Shown: one piece after another, positions 17,045-25,574 of the stretch | Numbering within the stretch: the first letter of the stretch is position 1 | How the letters are laid out: each line of letters begins with the position of its first letter | The notes under the pieces: generated by a model | Databases searched by the model: none | What the model was told of the DNA's origin: nothing | What the model saw: only the letters and a program-made list of their open reading frames with translations | Source of the DNA: Aquamicrobium defluvii | GTDB taxonomy: Bacteria > Pseudomonadota > Alphaproteobacteria > Rhizobiales > Rhizobiaceae | Direction: 5' to 3' | Assembly (NCBI RefSeq): GCF_004363725.1 | Contig: NZ_SNZF01000015.1 | Location: forward strand, 1 to 64,000 | Length of the DNA: 64,000 nt | Made by a program: the position numbers and the translations under genes

Positions 17045-17530
17045 ATGGCGATGGCAGATGCCGCAACCGCACCGGTGCAAAAAGGGCCGTCGATCGTCGT
17101 CCAGATCGCGATGCTGGCTGGCCTCACCGTGGCCGCGCTCGGCATGGGCTGGGGAGCCGGCGCTTATCTGAAAAGCCAGCAGGCAGCCGCACCCAAACCG
17201 GCACCGGCTGCCGCCGCCGATCCGGTGGCGGCAGGTTCCGGCCTCAGGCTCGTCACGCAGGATTTGCCGCCGATCACCACCAACATGGCCGCGCCTACCG
17301 AAACCTGGGTACGGATGGACCTGTCCCTGCTGCTTGAGGCACCGCTGTCAACGGAACTGGCCAGCGCCGTCCATCAGGATCTTCTGGCTTTCATGCGCTC
17401 GGTCAGGATGCACCAGGTGGAAGGGCCGAGCGGTTTCCGCCATCTGAAGGCGGACCTGCGCGAACGGGCCTCGATGCGCAGCGGCGGCAAGGTGCGCGAC
17501 GTGCTGATCAGAACGCTGGTGTACGAATGA
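17045..17530 (+). CDS. fliL: Flagellar basal body-associated protein FliL
   Basis: A bitopic inner-membrane protein associated with the stator, 161 residues. It has a short cytoplasmic N-terminus, a membrane segment at about 18-40 (VVQIAMLAGLTVAALGMGWG), and a periplasmic domain ending in the FliL-like helix and strand GFRHLKADLRERASMRSGGK then VRDVLIRTLVYE. The ATG at 17045 is chosen after the flgH stop. The stop overlaps the fliP start. A second protein with a similar C-terminus is encoded at 39.9 kb. Confidence 0.88.
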   Translation: MAMADAATAPVQKGPSIVVQIAMLAGLTVAALGMGWGAGAYLKSQQAAAPKPAPAAAADPVAAGSGLRLVTQDLPPITTNMAAPTETWVRMDLSLLLEAPLSTELASAVHQDLLAFMRSVRMHQVEGPSGFRHLKADLRERASMRSGGKVRDVLIRTLVYE

Positions 17531-18258
17531 GAATAGCAGCGGGCGCGGGCGCCATTCTGCTGGCACTGACCGGCGCTGCCGGTGCGCAGCAACTCGACCT
17601 CGGCGGCCTCGGCCAGATGAGCGGCTCGACGGTCGGAACCATCATCCAGCTCTTCGGCGTCATCACGGTTCTGTCCGTGGCGCCCGGCCTGCTCATCATG
17701 GTGACCAGCTTCACCCGCTTCATCATCGCGTTTTCGATCCTGCGAGCCGGCATCGGCCTGCAATCGACGCCCGCCAACCTGATCCTCATCTCGCTGTCGC
17801 TGTTCATGACCTTCTATGTCATGGCGCCAACCTTCGACCGCGCCTGGAGCGAGGGCGTGCAGCCGCTCATGGACAACAGGATCGAGCAGTCCGAAGCCGT
17901 GGAGAAGATCGCCGACCCGTTCCGCACCTTCATGCTGGACAATGTCCGCGAGAAGGATTTCGACCTGTTTGCCGATCTGGCCCGCGAACGCGGCCAGACC
18001 GTCTCTCGTGAAGAGGTCGACCTGCGCATTCTGGTGCCGGCCTTCATGATTTCCGAAATCAGGCGGGGTTTCGAGATCGGTTTCCTGATCGTGCTGCCGT
18101 TCCTCGTCATCGACCTGATCGTGGCCACCATCACCATGGCCATGGGTATGATGATGCTGCCGCCGACGGTCGTTTCCCTGCCCTTCAAGATCATGTTCTT
18201 CGTGCTGATCGACGGCTGGAACCTGCTGGTGGGCTCGCTGGTGCGCTCCTTCACCTGA
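17527..18258 (+). CDS. fliP: Flagellar type III export gate protein FliP
   Basis: Export-gate membrane protein that forms the FliP5-FliQ4-FliR1 pore. The 243 residues start with a cleavable signal peptide (ALTGAAGAQQ). They contain the family motifs LSVAPGLLIMVTSFTRFIIA and FSILRAGIGLQSTPANLILI near the N-terminus. The C-terminal pair of membrane segments reads FEIGFLIVLPFLVIDLIVAT and GMMMLPPTVVSLPFKIMFFV. It is the last gene of the flgB-fliP run. Confidence 0.97.
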   Translation: MRIAAGAGAILLALTGAAGAQQLDLGGLGQMSGSTVGTIIQLFGVITVLSVAPGLLIMVTSFTRFIIAFSILRAGIGLQSTPANLILISLSLFMTFYVMAPTFDRAWSEGVQPLMDNRIEQSEAVEKIADPFRTFMLDNVREKDFDLFADLARERGQTVSREEVDLRILVPAFMISEIRRGFEIGFLIVLPFLVIDLIVATITMAMGMMMLPPTVVSLPFKIMFFVLIDGWNLLVGSLVRSFT

Positions 18259-18288
18259 AAGCGCGAAAAAAGCCGCTTTTACCGTCCA

Positions 18289-18335
18289 TTAACCATGTTG
18301 CTTATGCTTTTCGAAGCAAGTTCCCGCCATAATCC
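18289..18335 (+). promoter_or_regulatory. Flagellin upstream region: CtrA-like site and variant flagellar element
   Basis: In the 185-nt gap before the first flagellin, TTAACCAT at 18289-18296 matches the CtrA half-site known in alphaproteobacteria. Downstream, TTTCGAAGCAAG is followed after eight bases by ATAATCC (18329-18335). This resembles the shared element but with one extra base in the left half and one fewer in the spacer. Either could drive flaA. This is an assignment by eye. Confidence 0.4.
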
Positions 18336-18443
18336 CGGAAATGGCGGTTGATCGCACCTAGCAGATCATTGGCATGATGCCGTACCGTCATACCGGTCGA
18401 GCCGGTATGTCAGATTTCCAGTAAAATCAGGGTACGTGTATCC

Positions 18444-19454
18444 ATGGCCAGCATCATGACCAATTCATCGGCTTTGACCGCGCTTCAGAGCCTGAACGCC
18501 ACCAACAAGGCGCTCGAGACCACCCAGAGCCGCATTTCCACCGGCTACCGCGTCGCCACCGCTTCCGACAACGCCGCCTACTGGTCGATCGCCACCACCA
18601 TGCGTTCGGACAACAAGGCCAACTCGGTCGTGCAGGACTCTCTCGGCCTCGGCGCCGGCAAGATCGACACCGCCTACACGGCCATGAACAAGGCCATCGA
18701 GGTCGTCGACAAGATCAAGGAGAAGGTTCTGCTGGCCAAGACCGCCGGCACCGAGGACCGCGCCAAGATCCAGGCCGAGATCGCCACCTATCAGGCACAG
18801 CTCAAGGACAACATCGGCGGCGCCAACTATGCCGGTTCCAACCTGCTGAAGACCGACTCGACCTCGACCGGCAGCACCAAGCTGAGCGTCATCACCTCCT
18901 ACAATCGCGACGACTCCGGTAATGTGAGCACCGGCACGATCGACGTGAATTTCGGCAAGACGCGCCTCATCGACAGCAGCGCGACGGAAGGCACTCCGGC
19001 CGTTATCGACAACACGGATCCTCTGAACCCTGTTGTGGTGACGCCCGCTGTCCCCGGCACCCCCGGCAACGGCATTCTGGACAAGGTCGGCGGCGCTTCC
19101 GGCGCGTCGATCCTGAACATCGATGTCAGCGACGTGACCGGTGTTACCGGCTACTCGGCCGCCGACGAAGGCGCGGCCTTCGACAAGCTGTTGACCGACA
19201 TCGAATCCGCTCTCAGCTCCATGTCCACCGGTGCCGCCGAACTTGGCGCCGCCAAGGCCCGCATCGACCTCCAGTCCTCCTTCGTGTCGAGCCTTTCCGA
19301 CTCGATCGACAAGGGCGTGGGCCAGCTCGTCGATGCCGACATGAACAAGGAATCGACCCGCCTGCAGGCTCTCCAGGTCCAGCAGCAGCTCGGCATCCAG
19401 GCTCTGTCGATCGCCAACGGCAACTCGCAGCAGATCCTGTCGCTGTTCCGCTAA
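18444..19454 (+). CDS. flaA: Flagellin (first of two tandem copies)
   Basis: Filament subunit, 336 residues. The conserved N-terminal D0/D1 coiled-coil region (ALTALQSLNATNKALETTQS, RISTGYRVATASDNAAYWSI) and C-terminal D1/D0 region (STRLQALQVQQQLGIQALSI, ANGNSQQILSLFR) flank a short variable centre at about 130-240. The centre carries a Pro-rich insertion (VIDNTDPLNPVVVTPAVPG) lacking in the second copy. No signal peptide is present, as expected for type III export. Translation is probably adjusted by FlbT and FlaF, encoded at 32 kb. Confidence 0.96.
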   Translation: MASIMTNSSALTALQSLNATNKALETTQSRISTGYRVATASDNAAYWSIATTMRSDNKANSVVQDSLGLGAGKIDTAYTAMNKAIEVVDKIKEKVLLAKTAGTEDRAKIQAEIATYQAQLKDNIGGANYAGSNLLKTDSTSTGSTKLSVITSYNRDDSGNVSTGTIDVNFGKTRLIDSSATEGTPAVIDNTDPLNPVVVTPAVPGTPGNGILDKVGGASGASILNIDVSDVTGVTGYSAADEGAAFDKLLTDIESALSSMSTGAAELGAAKARIDLQSSFVSSLSDSIDKGVGQLVDADMNKESTRLQALQVQQQLGIQALSIANGNSQQILSLFR

Positions 19455-19490
19455 AAGCAGTCCGGTCCCAGCCGGAACCATGAAAACTGA

Positions 19491-19530
19491 AAGGCCGCGC
19501 TTCTTCGGAAGCGCGGTCTTTCTTTTTCTG
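19491..19530 (+). terminator. Intrinsic terminator after the first flagellin
   Basis: A nine-base-pair stem CCGCGCTTC / GAAGCGCGG with a TTCG tetraloop (19495-19516) is followed by TCTTTCTTTTTC. This should separate the two flagellin transcripts. Confidence 0.9.
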
Positions 19531-19642
19531 CCACCCCACCCTGCCGGCTTTAATCGTCTGTTAACCACGAATTTGTAATTATGGTTAACCGAAGGTTTCG
19601 CATGTGGCGGACCGAACGCTTGTTGACCGAGGGGTGGCACCA

Positions 19643-20596
19643 GTGTCGAGCATCATGACGAATGCATCCGCAATGACGGCTTTGCAAAGCCTGAGCGCGA
19701 CGAACAAGGCGCTCGAGCAGACGCAGGCCCGCATCTCGACCGGCTATCGCGTGGCGGAAGCCAGCGACAATGCCGCCTACTGGTCCATCGCCACCACGAT
19801 GCGCTCGGACAATCAGGCGAACTCGGTGGTTCAGGACGCGCTCGGCCTCGGTGCCGGCAAGGTGGACACCGCCTACACGGCCATGAACTCGGCCCTCGAC
19901 GTGGTCGACAAGATCAAGCAGAAGGTGCTGCTCGCCAAGGCCAGCGGCACGGAAGAGCGCGCCAAGATCCAGAGCGAGATCGACACTTATGTCGCCCAGC
20001 TGCGCGACAGCATCGGCGGCGCTTCCTATGCCGGCTCGAACCTGTTGCAGACCAGCAGCGCCAGCGGCCAGCCTACCCAGGTCAGCATCATCTCGGCCTA
20101 TAACCGCGATTCGGGCGGGGCGGTCTCGACCACCACCATCGACATCGCCTTCGCCAACATCAGGCTGATCGACAGCGCGGCCGACCCGCTGGCCACCCCC
20201 CCCGTCGCCGGAACCGGCATTCTGGACACCACGGCGGGCAACGTCTCGGGGGTTTCGATCCTCAACATCGACCTGACCGATCTTTCGGGCGTGACCGGTG
20301 CCGACGAGGCCGCGAAATTCGACAATCTGCTCACCGACATCGAAAAGGCGCTGGGCAAGATGACCAACGCCGCTGCGGAACTCGGCGCGGCCAAGGCCCG
20401 CATCGACATGCAGAAGGACTTCGTCTCAAAGCTGATGGATTCCATCGACAAGGGTGTGGGCCAGCTCGTCGACGCCGACATGAACAAGGAATCGACCCGC
20501 CTTCAGGCTCTCCAGGTCCAGCAGCAGCTCGGCATCCAGTCGCTTTCGATCGCCAACACCAACTCGCAGAACATCCTGTCGCTGTTCAAGGGCTGA
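19643..20596 (+). CDS. flaB: Flagellin (second tandem copy)
   Basis: A 317-residue flagellin, a tandem duplicate of the preceding gene. The N-terminal 110 and C-terminal 80 residues are nearly the same (for example VGQLVDADMNKESTRLQALQ); the centre is shorter and diverged. The GTG at 19643 is chosen because VSSIMTNASAMTAL aligns with MASIMTNSSALTAL of the first copy and GAGGGG lies upstream. Upstream, TTAACC and GGTTAA form an inverted pair around an AT-rich stretch at 19560-19587. It appears to have its own promoter, since a terminator lies between the copies. Confidence 0.95.
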   Translation: MSSIMTNASAMTALQSLSATNKALEQTQARISTGYRVAEASDNAAYWSIATTMRSDNQANSVVQDALGLGAGKVDTAYTAMNSALDVVDKIKQKVLLAKASGTEERAKIQSEIDTYVAQLRDSIGGASYAGSNLLQTSSASGQPTQVSIISAYNRDSGGAVSTTTIDIAFANIRLIDSAADPLATPPVAGTGILDTTAGNVSGVSILNIDLTDLSGVTGADEAAKFDNLLTDIEKALGKMTNAAAELGAAKARIDMQKDFVSKLMDSIDKGVGQLVDADMNKESTRLQALQVQQQLGIQSLSIANTNSQNILSLFKG

Positions 20597-20622
20597 TCCG
20601 GACCGCTTCCGTCCCTTTTCTG

Positions 20623-20657
20623 ATCGGGCTGCCCCACCGGCGGCCCGATTTCATTTT
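20623..20657 (+). terminator. Intrinsic terminator after the second flagellin
   Basis: ATCGGGC (20623-20629) pairs with GCCCGAT (20643-20649), with further GC pairing inside, followed by TTCATTTT. It ends the flagellin unit just before the fliF promoter element. Confidence 0.75.
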
Positions 20658-20681
20658 CGCACAAGCTTCGGCAGCTAGCCT
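20656..20681 (+). promoter_or_regulatory. Shared flagellar promoter element upstream of fliF
   Basis: TTCGCACAAG, nine bases, then CTAGCCT, 28-34 nt before the GTG start of fliF. In Brucella FtcR is reported to bind the fliF upstream region, so this copy is a good candidate FtcR target. Confidence 0.7.
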
Positions 20682-20708
20682 GTGAACGGGCCAAGATGCG
20701 GGAGCCGT

Positions 20709-22376
20709 GTGGCAGTGCCGGAACAGATCCAGACAATCATCGAAAACCTCAGGGGCTTCGGCACCAGACGTCTTGCCCTGATGGGAGGCATGGCCGCCCT
20801 GATCATGGCCACGGTCGTTGTCGGCTCGATCTTTCTGAACCGGCCCGCCTACGAGACGCTCTATGTCGGACTGGAACGTTCCGATGCCGGCCAGATCGGC
20901 ATGGTGCTGGGTGAGGCCGGAATAGAATTCGATATCGGGGCGGACGGCACCAGCGTGCTGGTCGCCGCCGGCAACACCGCCCGCGCGCGCATGCTGCTGG
21001 CCGAAAAGGGCCTGCCCAACAGCGCCAATGCCGGTTACGAGCTTTTCGACAATGTCGGCTCGCTCGGCCTGACTTCCTTCATGCAGCAGATCACCCGCGT
21101 ACGGGCCCTCGAAGGCGAGATTTCCCGGACCATACAATCGCTGGCCGGCGTCAAGGCCGCGCGCGTCCATATCGTCATGTCGGAGCGCGCCAACTTCCGC
21201 CGCGAGGAACAGCAGCCATCCGCTTCGGTGGTGATCCGATATGCCGGTGTGGACAGCACCAGGACGGCCCAGTCCATCCGCCACCTCGTTGCCGCCGCCG
21301 TTCCCGGCCTCGGCGCCGAAAAGGTGACGGTTCTCGATTCCGCCGGCAACCTGCTTGCTGCCGGCGACGACCCCTCCAACACCAGCGCCGCCCGTTCGCT
21401 GGACGTGGAGCAAACGGTCGAAACCCAGATCGAGGACAATATCAGGCGGGCGCTGACCCCCTATCTCGGACCGGATAATTTCCGCGCCAGCGTCAAGGCG
21501 AATGTGAACACAGACACGAGACAGATCGAGGAGACGATCTTCGATCCCGCATCGCGCGTCGAACGTTCGGTGCAGAGCGTACGCAACAACGAGGCAAGCA
21601 GCCAGCGCCAGTCCGCAAGCCCCGCCAGCGTCGAGCAGAACCTGCCTGAGACGCAAGCCGCCGCTTCCGATGGCCCCCAGTCCAGCTCCCAGAACGATCG
21701 CCGCGAGGAGATCACCAACTACGAGATCAATTCCCGGCGCGTCGCCACCATTTCGAACGGCTATACGGTGGACAGGATGTCGGTTGCCGTGGTGGTCAAC
21801 CAGCAGCGGCTTCTCTCCATTCTCGGCCAGGACGCAACACCGCAGCAGCTCGCGGACCGTGTCGCCGAAATTCGCAAGGTCGTCGCCTCCGCCACCGGCT
21901 TCGATGAAAAGCGCGGCGACGTCATCGATGTCTCTGCTGTGGAATTCATCGACGGGCTCGACGGCGTGGCCCTGCCGCAGCCCGGCTTGATGGATGCTTT
22001 CGGCAAATATACCGGCACGCTGATCAATGCAGCCGCCTTCGTGACCGTCGCCTTCCTCGTCGCCTTCTTCGGCCTGCGCCCGATGGCTGCCGCACTGTCT
22101 GCCCGGTCCGCTCCGGCGATTGCCGCCCCCGGCTTCGAGGAAATGCAGCGTTCCCTGCCCACCCCGGAACTGGCAGCGGAATCGGCGGGAACACCGGCGC
22201 TGGAGAGTGCCGGCCACCCCGCAGTCGCCCAGGCCGACGACATCAGCCGCAGACTGAAACCGGCGCCGCAGGAGCGTCTGGTTCGAATGGTCGACCTCAA
22301 TGAGGAGCGCACGGCCCAGATCCTGCGCAAATGGGCTGCCGCGGAAGCTGCCCCCGCCTCCGCCGAGGCGGCGTGA
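20709..22376 (+). CDS. fliF: Flagellar MS-ring protein FliF
   Basis: Forms the inner-membrane ring on which the flagellum is built; 555 residues. The first membrane segment is at about 22-44 (LALMGGMAALIMATVVVGSI). The ring-building motif region includes LLAEKGLPNSANAGYELFDN and RVHIVMSERANFRREEQQPS. A second membrane segment is at about 440-460 (INAAAFVTVAFLVAFFGLRP). The C-terminal FliG-binding tail ends LNEERTAQILRKWAAAEAAP. GTG 20709 is preferred, with GGGAG upstream. A longer start at 20682 would collide with the promoter element. The stop overlaps the next start (TGATG). Confidence 0.96.
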   Translation: MAVPEQIQTIIENLRGFGTRRLALMGGMAALIMATVVVGSIFLNRPAYETLYVGLERSDAGQIGMVLGEAGIEFDIGADGTSVLVAAGNTARARMLLAEKGLPNSANAGYELFDNVGSLGLTSFMQQITRVRALEGEISRTIQSLAGVKAARVHIVMSERANFRREEQQPSASVVIRYAGVDSTRTAQSIRHLVAAAVPGLGAEKVTVLDSAGNLLAAGDDPSNTSAARSLDVEQTVETQIEDNIRRALTPYLGPDNFRASVKANVNTDTRQIEETIFDPASRVERSVQSVRNNEASSQRQSASPASVEQNLPETQAAASDGPQSSSQNDRREEITNYEINSRRVATISNGYTVDRMSVAVVVNQQRLLSILGQDATPQQLADRVAEIRKVVASATGFDEKRGDVIDVSAVEFIDGLDGVALPQPGLMDAFGKYTGTLINAAAFVTVAFLVAFFGLRPMAAALSARSAPAIAAPGFEEMQRSLPTPELAAESAGTPALESAGHPAVAQADDISRRLKPAPQERLVRMVDLNEERTAQILRKWAAAEAAPASAEAA

Positions 22377-22987
22377 TGTCAGCCGCAGCGCTTTGGGACC
22401 TGTTGCCGGATTTTGGCGCAGCCAACGACCACGTTCGGCATCCGGCCGCGCAACCGGCGCCTGACAAGCCGGCCCAACCCGACGTCGACGCTCTGGTCGA
22501 GGCGGCGGTCGCCCGGGCCGAGGCGGCACTCGCGGCGCGTCTTTCCGAAGCCCATCAGGCGCAACTTGCAGCCGAGCGCGAAGCCGCAGCCACAGACGCG
22601 CAAGCGCTCATGGAGAGCCTCGGGTCGGATATCGGCGCGCTGATATCGGATCGCCTGGAGCGGTTGCAGGAGCATATCTGCGAAACGATGGGAGCGGCGG
22701 CAGGCCGCATTCTGGGCGGCGTTCTGAGCGACACCTTGCGCGAACGCTCGCTGGCGGCACTGGCCGCCGCAATCGCCTCGGCAATCGACGACCCCGATGC
22801 CATCCGCATCCAGGTACGCGGCCCCGCGCACCTGTTCGAAGCGCTTTGCGCCACGCTCGGCAACCGTGCCGAAAAGCTCGACTTTGTCGAGGCGCCCGGC
22901 TTCGACCTCACCGTTTCGGTCAACGAGACGGTGATCGAAACCCGGATGGGCGAATGGTCGGCCGCCTTGTCCGGGATCGTGTCATGA
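22376..22987 (+). CDS. fliH: Probable FliH-type regulator of the export ATPase
   Basis: A 203-residue soluble protein with a Pro/Ala-rich N-terminus. A long Ala/Glu/Arg-rich helix follows at about 45-95 (VEAAVARAEAALAARLSEAH). The C-terminal globular part (about 120-200) contains DAIRIQVRGPAHLFEALCAT and a FDLTVSVNETVIETRMGEW ending. This matches the organisation of FliH/SctL stalk proteins that bind FliI. It starts inside the fliF stop and ends overlapping motB. Sequence similarity to enterobacterial FliH is low, so the name rests on architecture and gene order. Confidence 0.65.
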   Translation: MSAAALWDLLPDFGAANDHVRHPAAQPAPDKPAQPDVDALVEAAVARAEAALAARLSEAHQAQLAAEREAAATDAQALMESLGSDIGALISDRLERLQEHICETMGAAAGRILGGVLSDTLRERSLAALAAAIASAIDDPDAIRIQVRGPAHLFEALCATLGNRAEKLDFVEAPGFDLTVSVNETVIETRMGEWSAALSGIVS

Positions 22988-24258
22988 GCGACACCGAAGC
23001 CACCGCGCCGAGACAGGAAATCATCATCGTCCGCCGCAGGCACGATGAGGAGGAGGCGCATCATGGCGGCGTCTGGAAGATCGCCTTCGCCGACTTCATG
23101 ACGGCGATGATGTGCTTCTTTCTCGTCATGTGGCTCATCAATGCCGCCAATGAAGAAACGCGGGCCGCGGTTGCCAGCTATTTCAACCCGATCAAGCTGA
23201 TCGACCGCAACTCCAGCCGCAAGGGCCTTGAGGATCTCGGCGAAGGGCCAGCTTCTTCCGGCCGGGCGGAAAGCGATCCGCTTGAGGCTCTTGCCAGAAC
23301 CGGGACCGATGGCCAGGGCAATGCCGGCTCCGTCGCCGAGCAGAACGAGCTTGAAAAAGCGGGCGCTCATACGCTCTCCCCGGATGAGCAGCTTTTTGCC
23401 AACCCCTACGCGGTGCTGGCCGAGATAGCCGCCGATTCGGGCCGCTTGCAGAATGTCAGCGAAAAGGGAGACGGCGGCGCGCAGAATTCGGGCCCTTCGT
23501 CGGGAGCCTCTGGCGGCGAGTTCTATCGCGATCCCTTCGCTCCGGACTTCTGGTCGCAGCAGATGACGGTTCCGCCGGGGGAAGCCAGCGCCGAACGCGC
23601 GAAATCCGGGGAGGAAACCGTCGCCCACGCCTCGCAGGAGGAAACGCAACAGGAAACAGCTCCCCACACCGATCCTGAATCCCCTGCCCGGCAGGTCGAA
23701 GCTTCTTCGGGAGGCGAAGCCACCAATGCGGGCGAAGGCAGTCCGGAGCCACATCGGCAGGAGGATCGCTCCGAAATCATCCCGCCCGACGCAAAGGCCC
23801 GGCAAACCGCCTCGGAAATCCGGCAGCAGATAGCGCAGGCTTTCGGCTCCGGCGACAAGATAGGAGAAGGCATATCCGTGGAAGCCACGGGCCGTGGCGT
23901 GGTGCTGACCATCACCGACCAGCTCGACTTCGGCATGTTCGAGATCGGTTCGGCACTGCCGCGCCGCGAACTCGTGCTCGCCATGGAAAAGATCGGCAGG
24001 ATTCTCAGGGAGAAAGAGGGTCTGCTCTCCATTCAGGGGCACACCGACGCCCGCCCGTTCCGCAGCGCGACCTATGACAACTGGCGTCTTTCCACCGCCC
24101 GCGCCCATGCTGCCTACTACATGCTGGTGCGCGGCGGCATGGACGAGGCGCGCATCAGGGAAGTCTCGGGCTTTGCCGACCGTGAACCGCGCAACAAGGC
24201 CGATCCGATGGCCGCGGTGAACCGCCGTATCGCCATTCTTCTGGAGACGCAGCCATGA
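22984..24258 (+). CDS. motB: Flagellar motor stator protein MotB
   Basis: Stator subunit anchored to peptidoglycan, 424 residues. The single membrane segment at about 33-53 contains the proton-carrying Asp in IAFADFMTAMMCFFLVMWLI. The periplasmic C-terminal OmpA-like domain is intact at about 300-420 (GHTDARPFRSATYDNWRLST, AVNRRIAILLE). Between them is a long low-complexity linker of about 220 residues, as in rhizobial MotB. It overlaps fliH and motC by 4 nt on each side. MotA is encoded separately at 7.1-8.0 kb. Confidence 0.95.
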   Translation: MSDTEATAPRQEIIIVRRRHDEEEAHHGGVWKIAFADFMTAMMCFFLVMWLINAANEETRAAVASYFNPIKLIDRNSSRKGLEDLGEGPASSGRAESDPLEALARTGTDGQGNAGSVAEQNELEKAGAHTLSPDEQLFANPYAVLAEIAADSGRLQNVSEKGDGGAQNSGPSSGASGGEFYRDPFAPDFWSQQMTVPPGEASAERAKSGEETVAHASQEETQQETAPHTDPESPARQVEASSGGEATNAGEGSPEPHRQEDRSEIIPPDAKARQTASEIRQQIAQAFGSGDKIGEGISVEATGRGVVLTITDQLDFGMFEIGSALPRRELVLAMEKIGRILREKEGLLSIQGHTDARPFRSATYDNWRLSTARAHAAYYMLVRGGMDEARIREVSGFADREPRNKADPMAAVNRRIAILLETQP

Positions 24259-25574
24259 GGCGGCGGCTGTCGTGCCTGTTGCTGTTGTGGTCGGGTTCGT
24301 GCCTGACCTTTCCAGCACTGGCTGTGGCATCGAACGAGGGCTTGCAGCCCTACCAGCTCGTGCGCTCGCTTCAGCTGGTGCAGGACCGCATCGCCGGCGG
24401 CGATCACGCTGCCCTGCCCATGCAGGGCAAGCTTCTCGAACTCACCGATGCACGCCTGAGAAAGGTCGCAACCGAGGATTTCAGGGAGCCGCGCAATTTC
24501 CGCGCGCTCCTCGTCTACGGCATGAGCGGCGGCAATCCCGCAACCTTGCACAATGCCATCTCGCAATTGCAGCTCGATGAGCGCGACAAGGCGCTGGCTG
24601 CCGGCGTCATCGCCTATCTTGAGGGAGACCCCGGCGCCGCGCTGAACGCGTTCGCACATGTCGAACTGGATGCGCTTCCCGAAGACATCTTCACCTTTGT
24701 CGCGCTGGTGAAAGGTTCGCTTCTGGCAAGGGAAGCGCCGGAGGCCGCTCTTGCGCTTCTCGATCAGGTCCGACTTCTGGCCCCCGGCACGCTGGTGGAA
24801 GAGGCCGCGTTGCGCCGTTCCATCGCCATCGCCGTCACCACCTCCAACGCCGACCGCTTCGCGCGCGCCTCCACCCAGTATGTCGCGCGCTTCCTGCATT
24901 CGCCCTATGCGAGCCAGTTCGCAGATACATTCGTCACCGGGGCCGTTGCGCTCGACGGAGCAATCGGCCGTGACGGCCTGGTCGATATCGTCTCGATGAT
25001 GGATGCGGAGCGCGAGCGGGTCATCTGGCTGCGCATAGCGCGCAGCGCTGCCATAGACGGGCTGAGCGACCTGTCTGCATTCGCTGCCGCAAGGGCGAAA
25101 GCCGATGCGGGAGAGAGCGGCGGAAGCGACGATCCCCGCACGCTTCTTTATTCCGGCCTCTCCAGCATAGCCGGTGAACCCGTGAAGGAACTTGCGGAAA
25201 AGCTCGGAAAGATCGATCGCAACAGATTGTCGCCGGGCGACCGGATGCTGCTCGACGCCGCCCGCGCTGTCACCAGCGAGGTTGTCGCTCCACCGTCCGG
25301 CATATTCGCACCGGCACCCGCACAGGAACCGGAGGCGCCCGCCAAAGCGGCGTCGAAGCAGGTCGTTGAGGCCGTGTCTGCGGAAGATGCAGAAGATTTG
25401 CCCTTGGTGGAAGGCATCATGCCCGAGCCGGCACAGAGCGACGTGGCCCCTGCCCCGCCGGTGGCGGCAAAACCGGCACTGCCGGAGAAGCCCGACGAAA
25501 CCGACGAGACCATCGCCAATATGCGCCGCACGATCGACAGGATCGACCAGCTGCTCGGGAGCGCCCCCCTATGA
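24255..25574 (+). CDS. motC: Motility protein MotC (periplasmic)
   Basis: A 439-residue secreted protein with an N-terminal signal peptide (LLLLWSGSCLTFPALAVAS). A helical repeat-like body follows (LQLDERDKALAAGVIAYLEG; ALALLDQVRLLAPGTLVEEA). The C-terminal tail is Pro/Ala-rich and ends with a short helix, IANMRRTIDRIDQLLGS. In Sinorhizobium MotC works in the periplasm with MotB and needs MotE. Gene order motB-motC-motD, with 4-nt overlaps, supports the name. Confidence 0.88.
   Translation: MRRRLSCLLLLWSGSCLTFPALAVASNEGLQPYQLVRSLQLVQDRIAGGDHAALPMQGKLLELTDARLRKVATEDFREPRNFRALLVYGMSGGNPATLHNAISQLQLDERDKALAAGVIAYLEGDPGAALNAFAHVELDALPEDIFTFVALVKGSLLAREAPEAALALLDQVRLLAPGTLVEEAALRRSIAIAVTTSNADRFARASTQYVARFLHSPYASQFADTFVTGAVALDGAIGRDGLVDIVSMMDAERERVIWLRIARSAAIDGLSDLSAFAAARAKADAGESGGSDDPRTLLYSGLSSIAGEPVKELAEKLGKIDRNRLSPGDRMLLDAARAVTSEVVAPPSGIFAPAPAQEPEAPAKAASKQVVEAVSAEDAEDLPLVEGIMPEPAQSDVAPAPPVAAKPALPEKPDETDETIANMRRTIDRIDQLLGSAPL

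Noticed and set aside
18259-18290. Terminator directly after fliP
   Set aside because: Only a weak AAAGCG/CGCTTT pairing with a long loop is visible; not strong enough to annotate.
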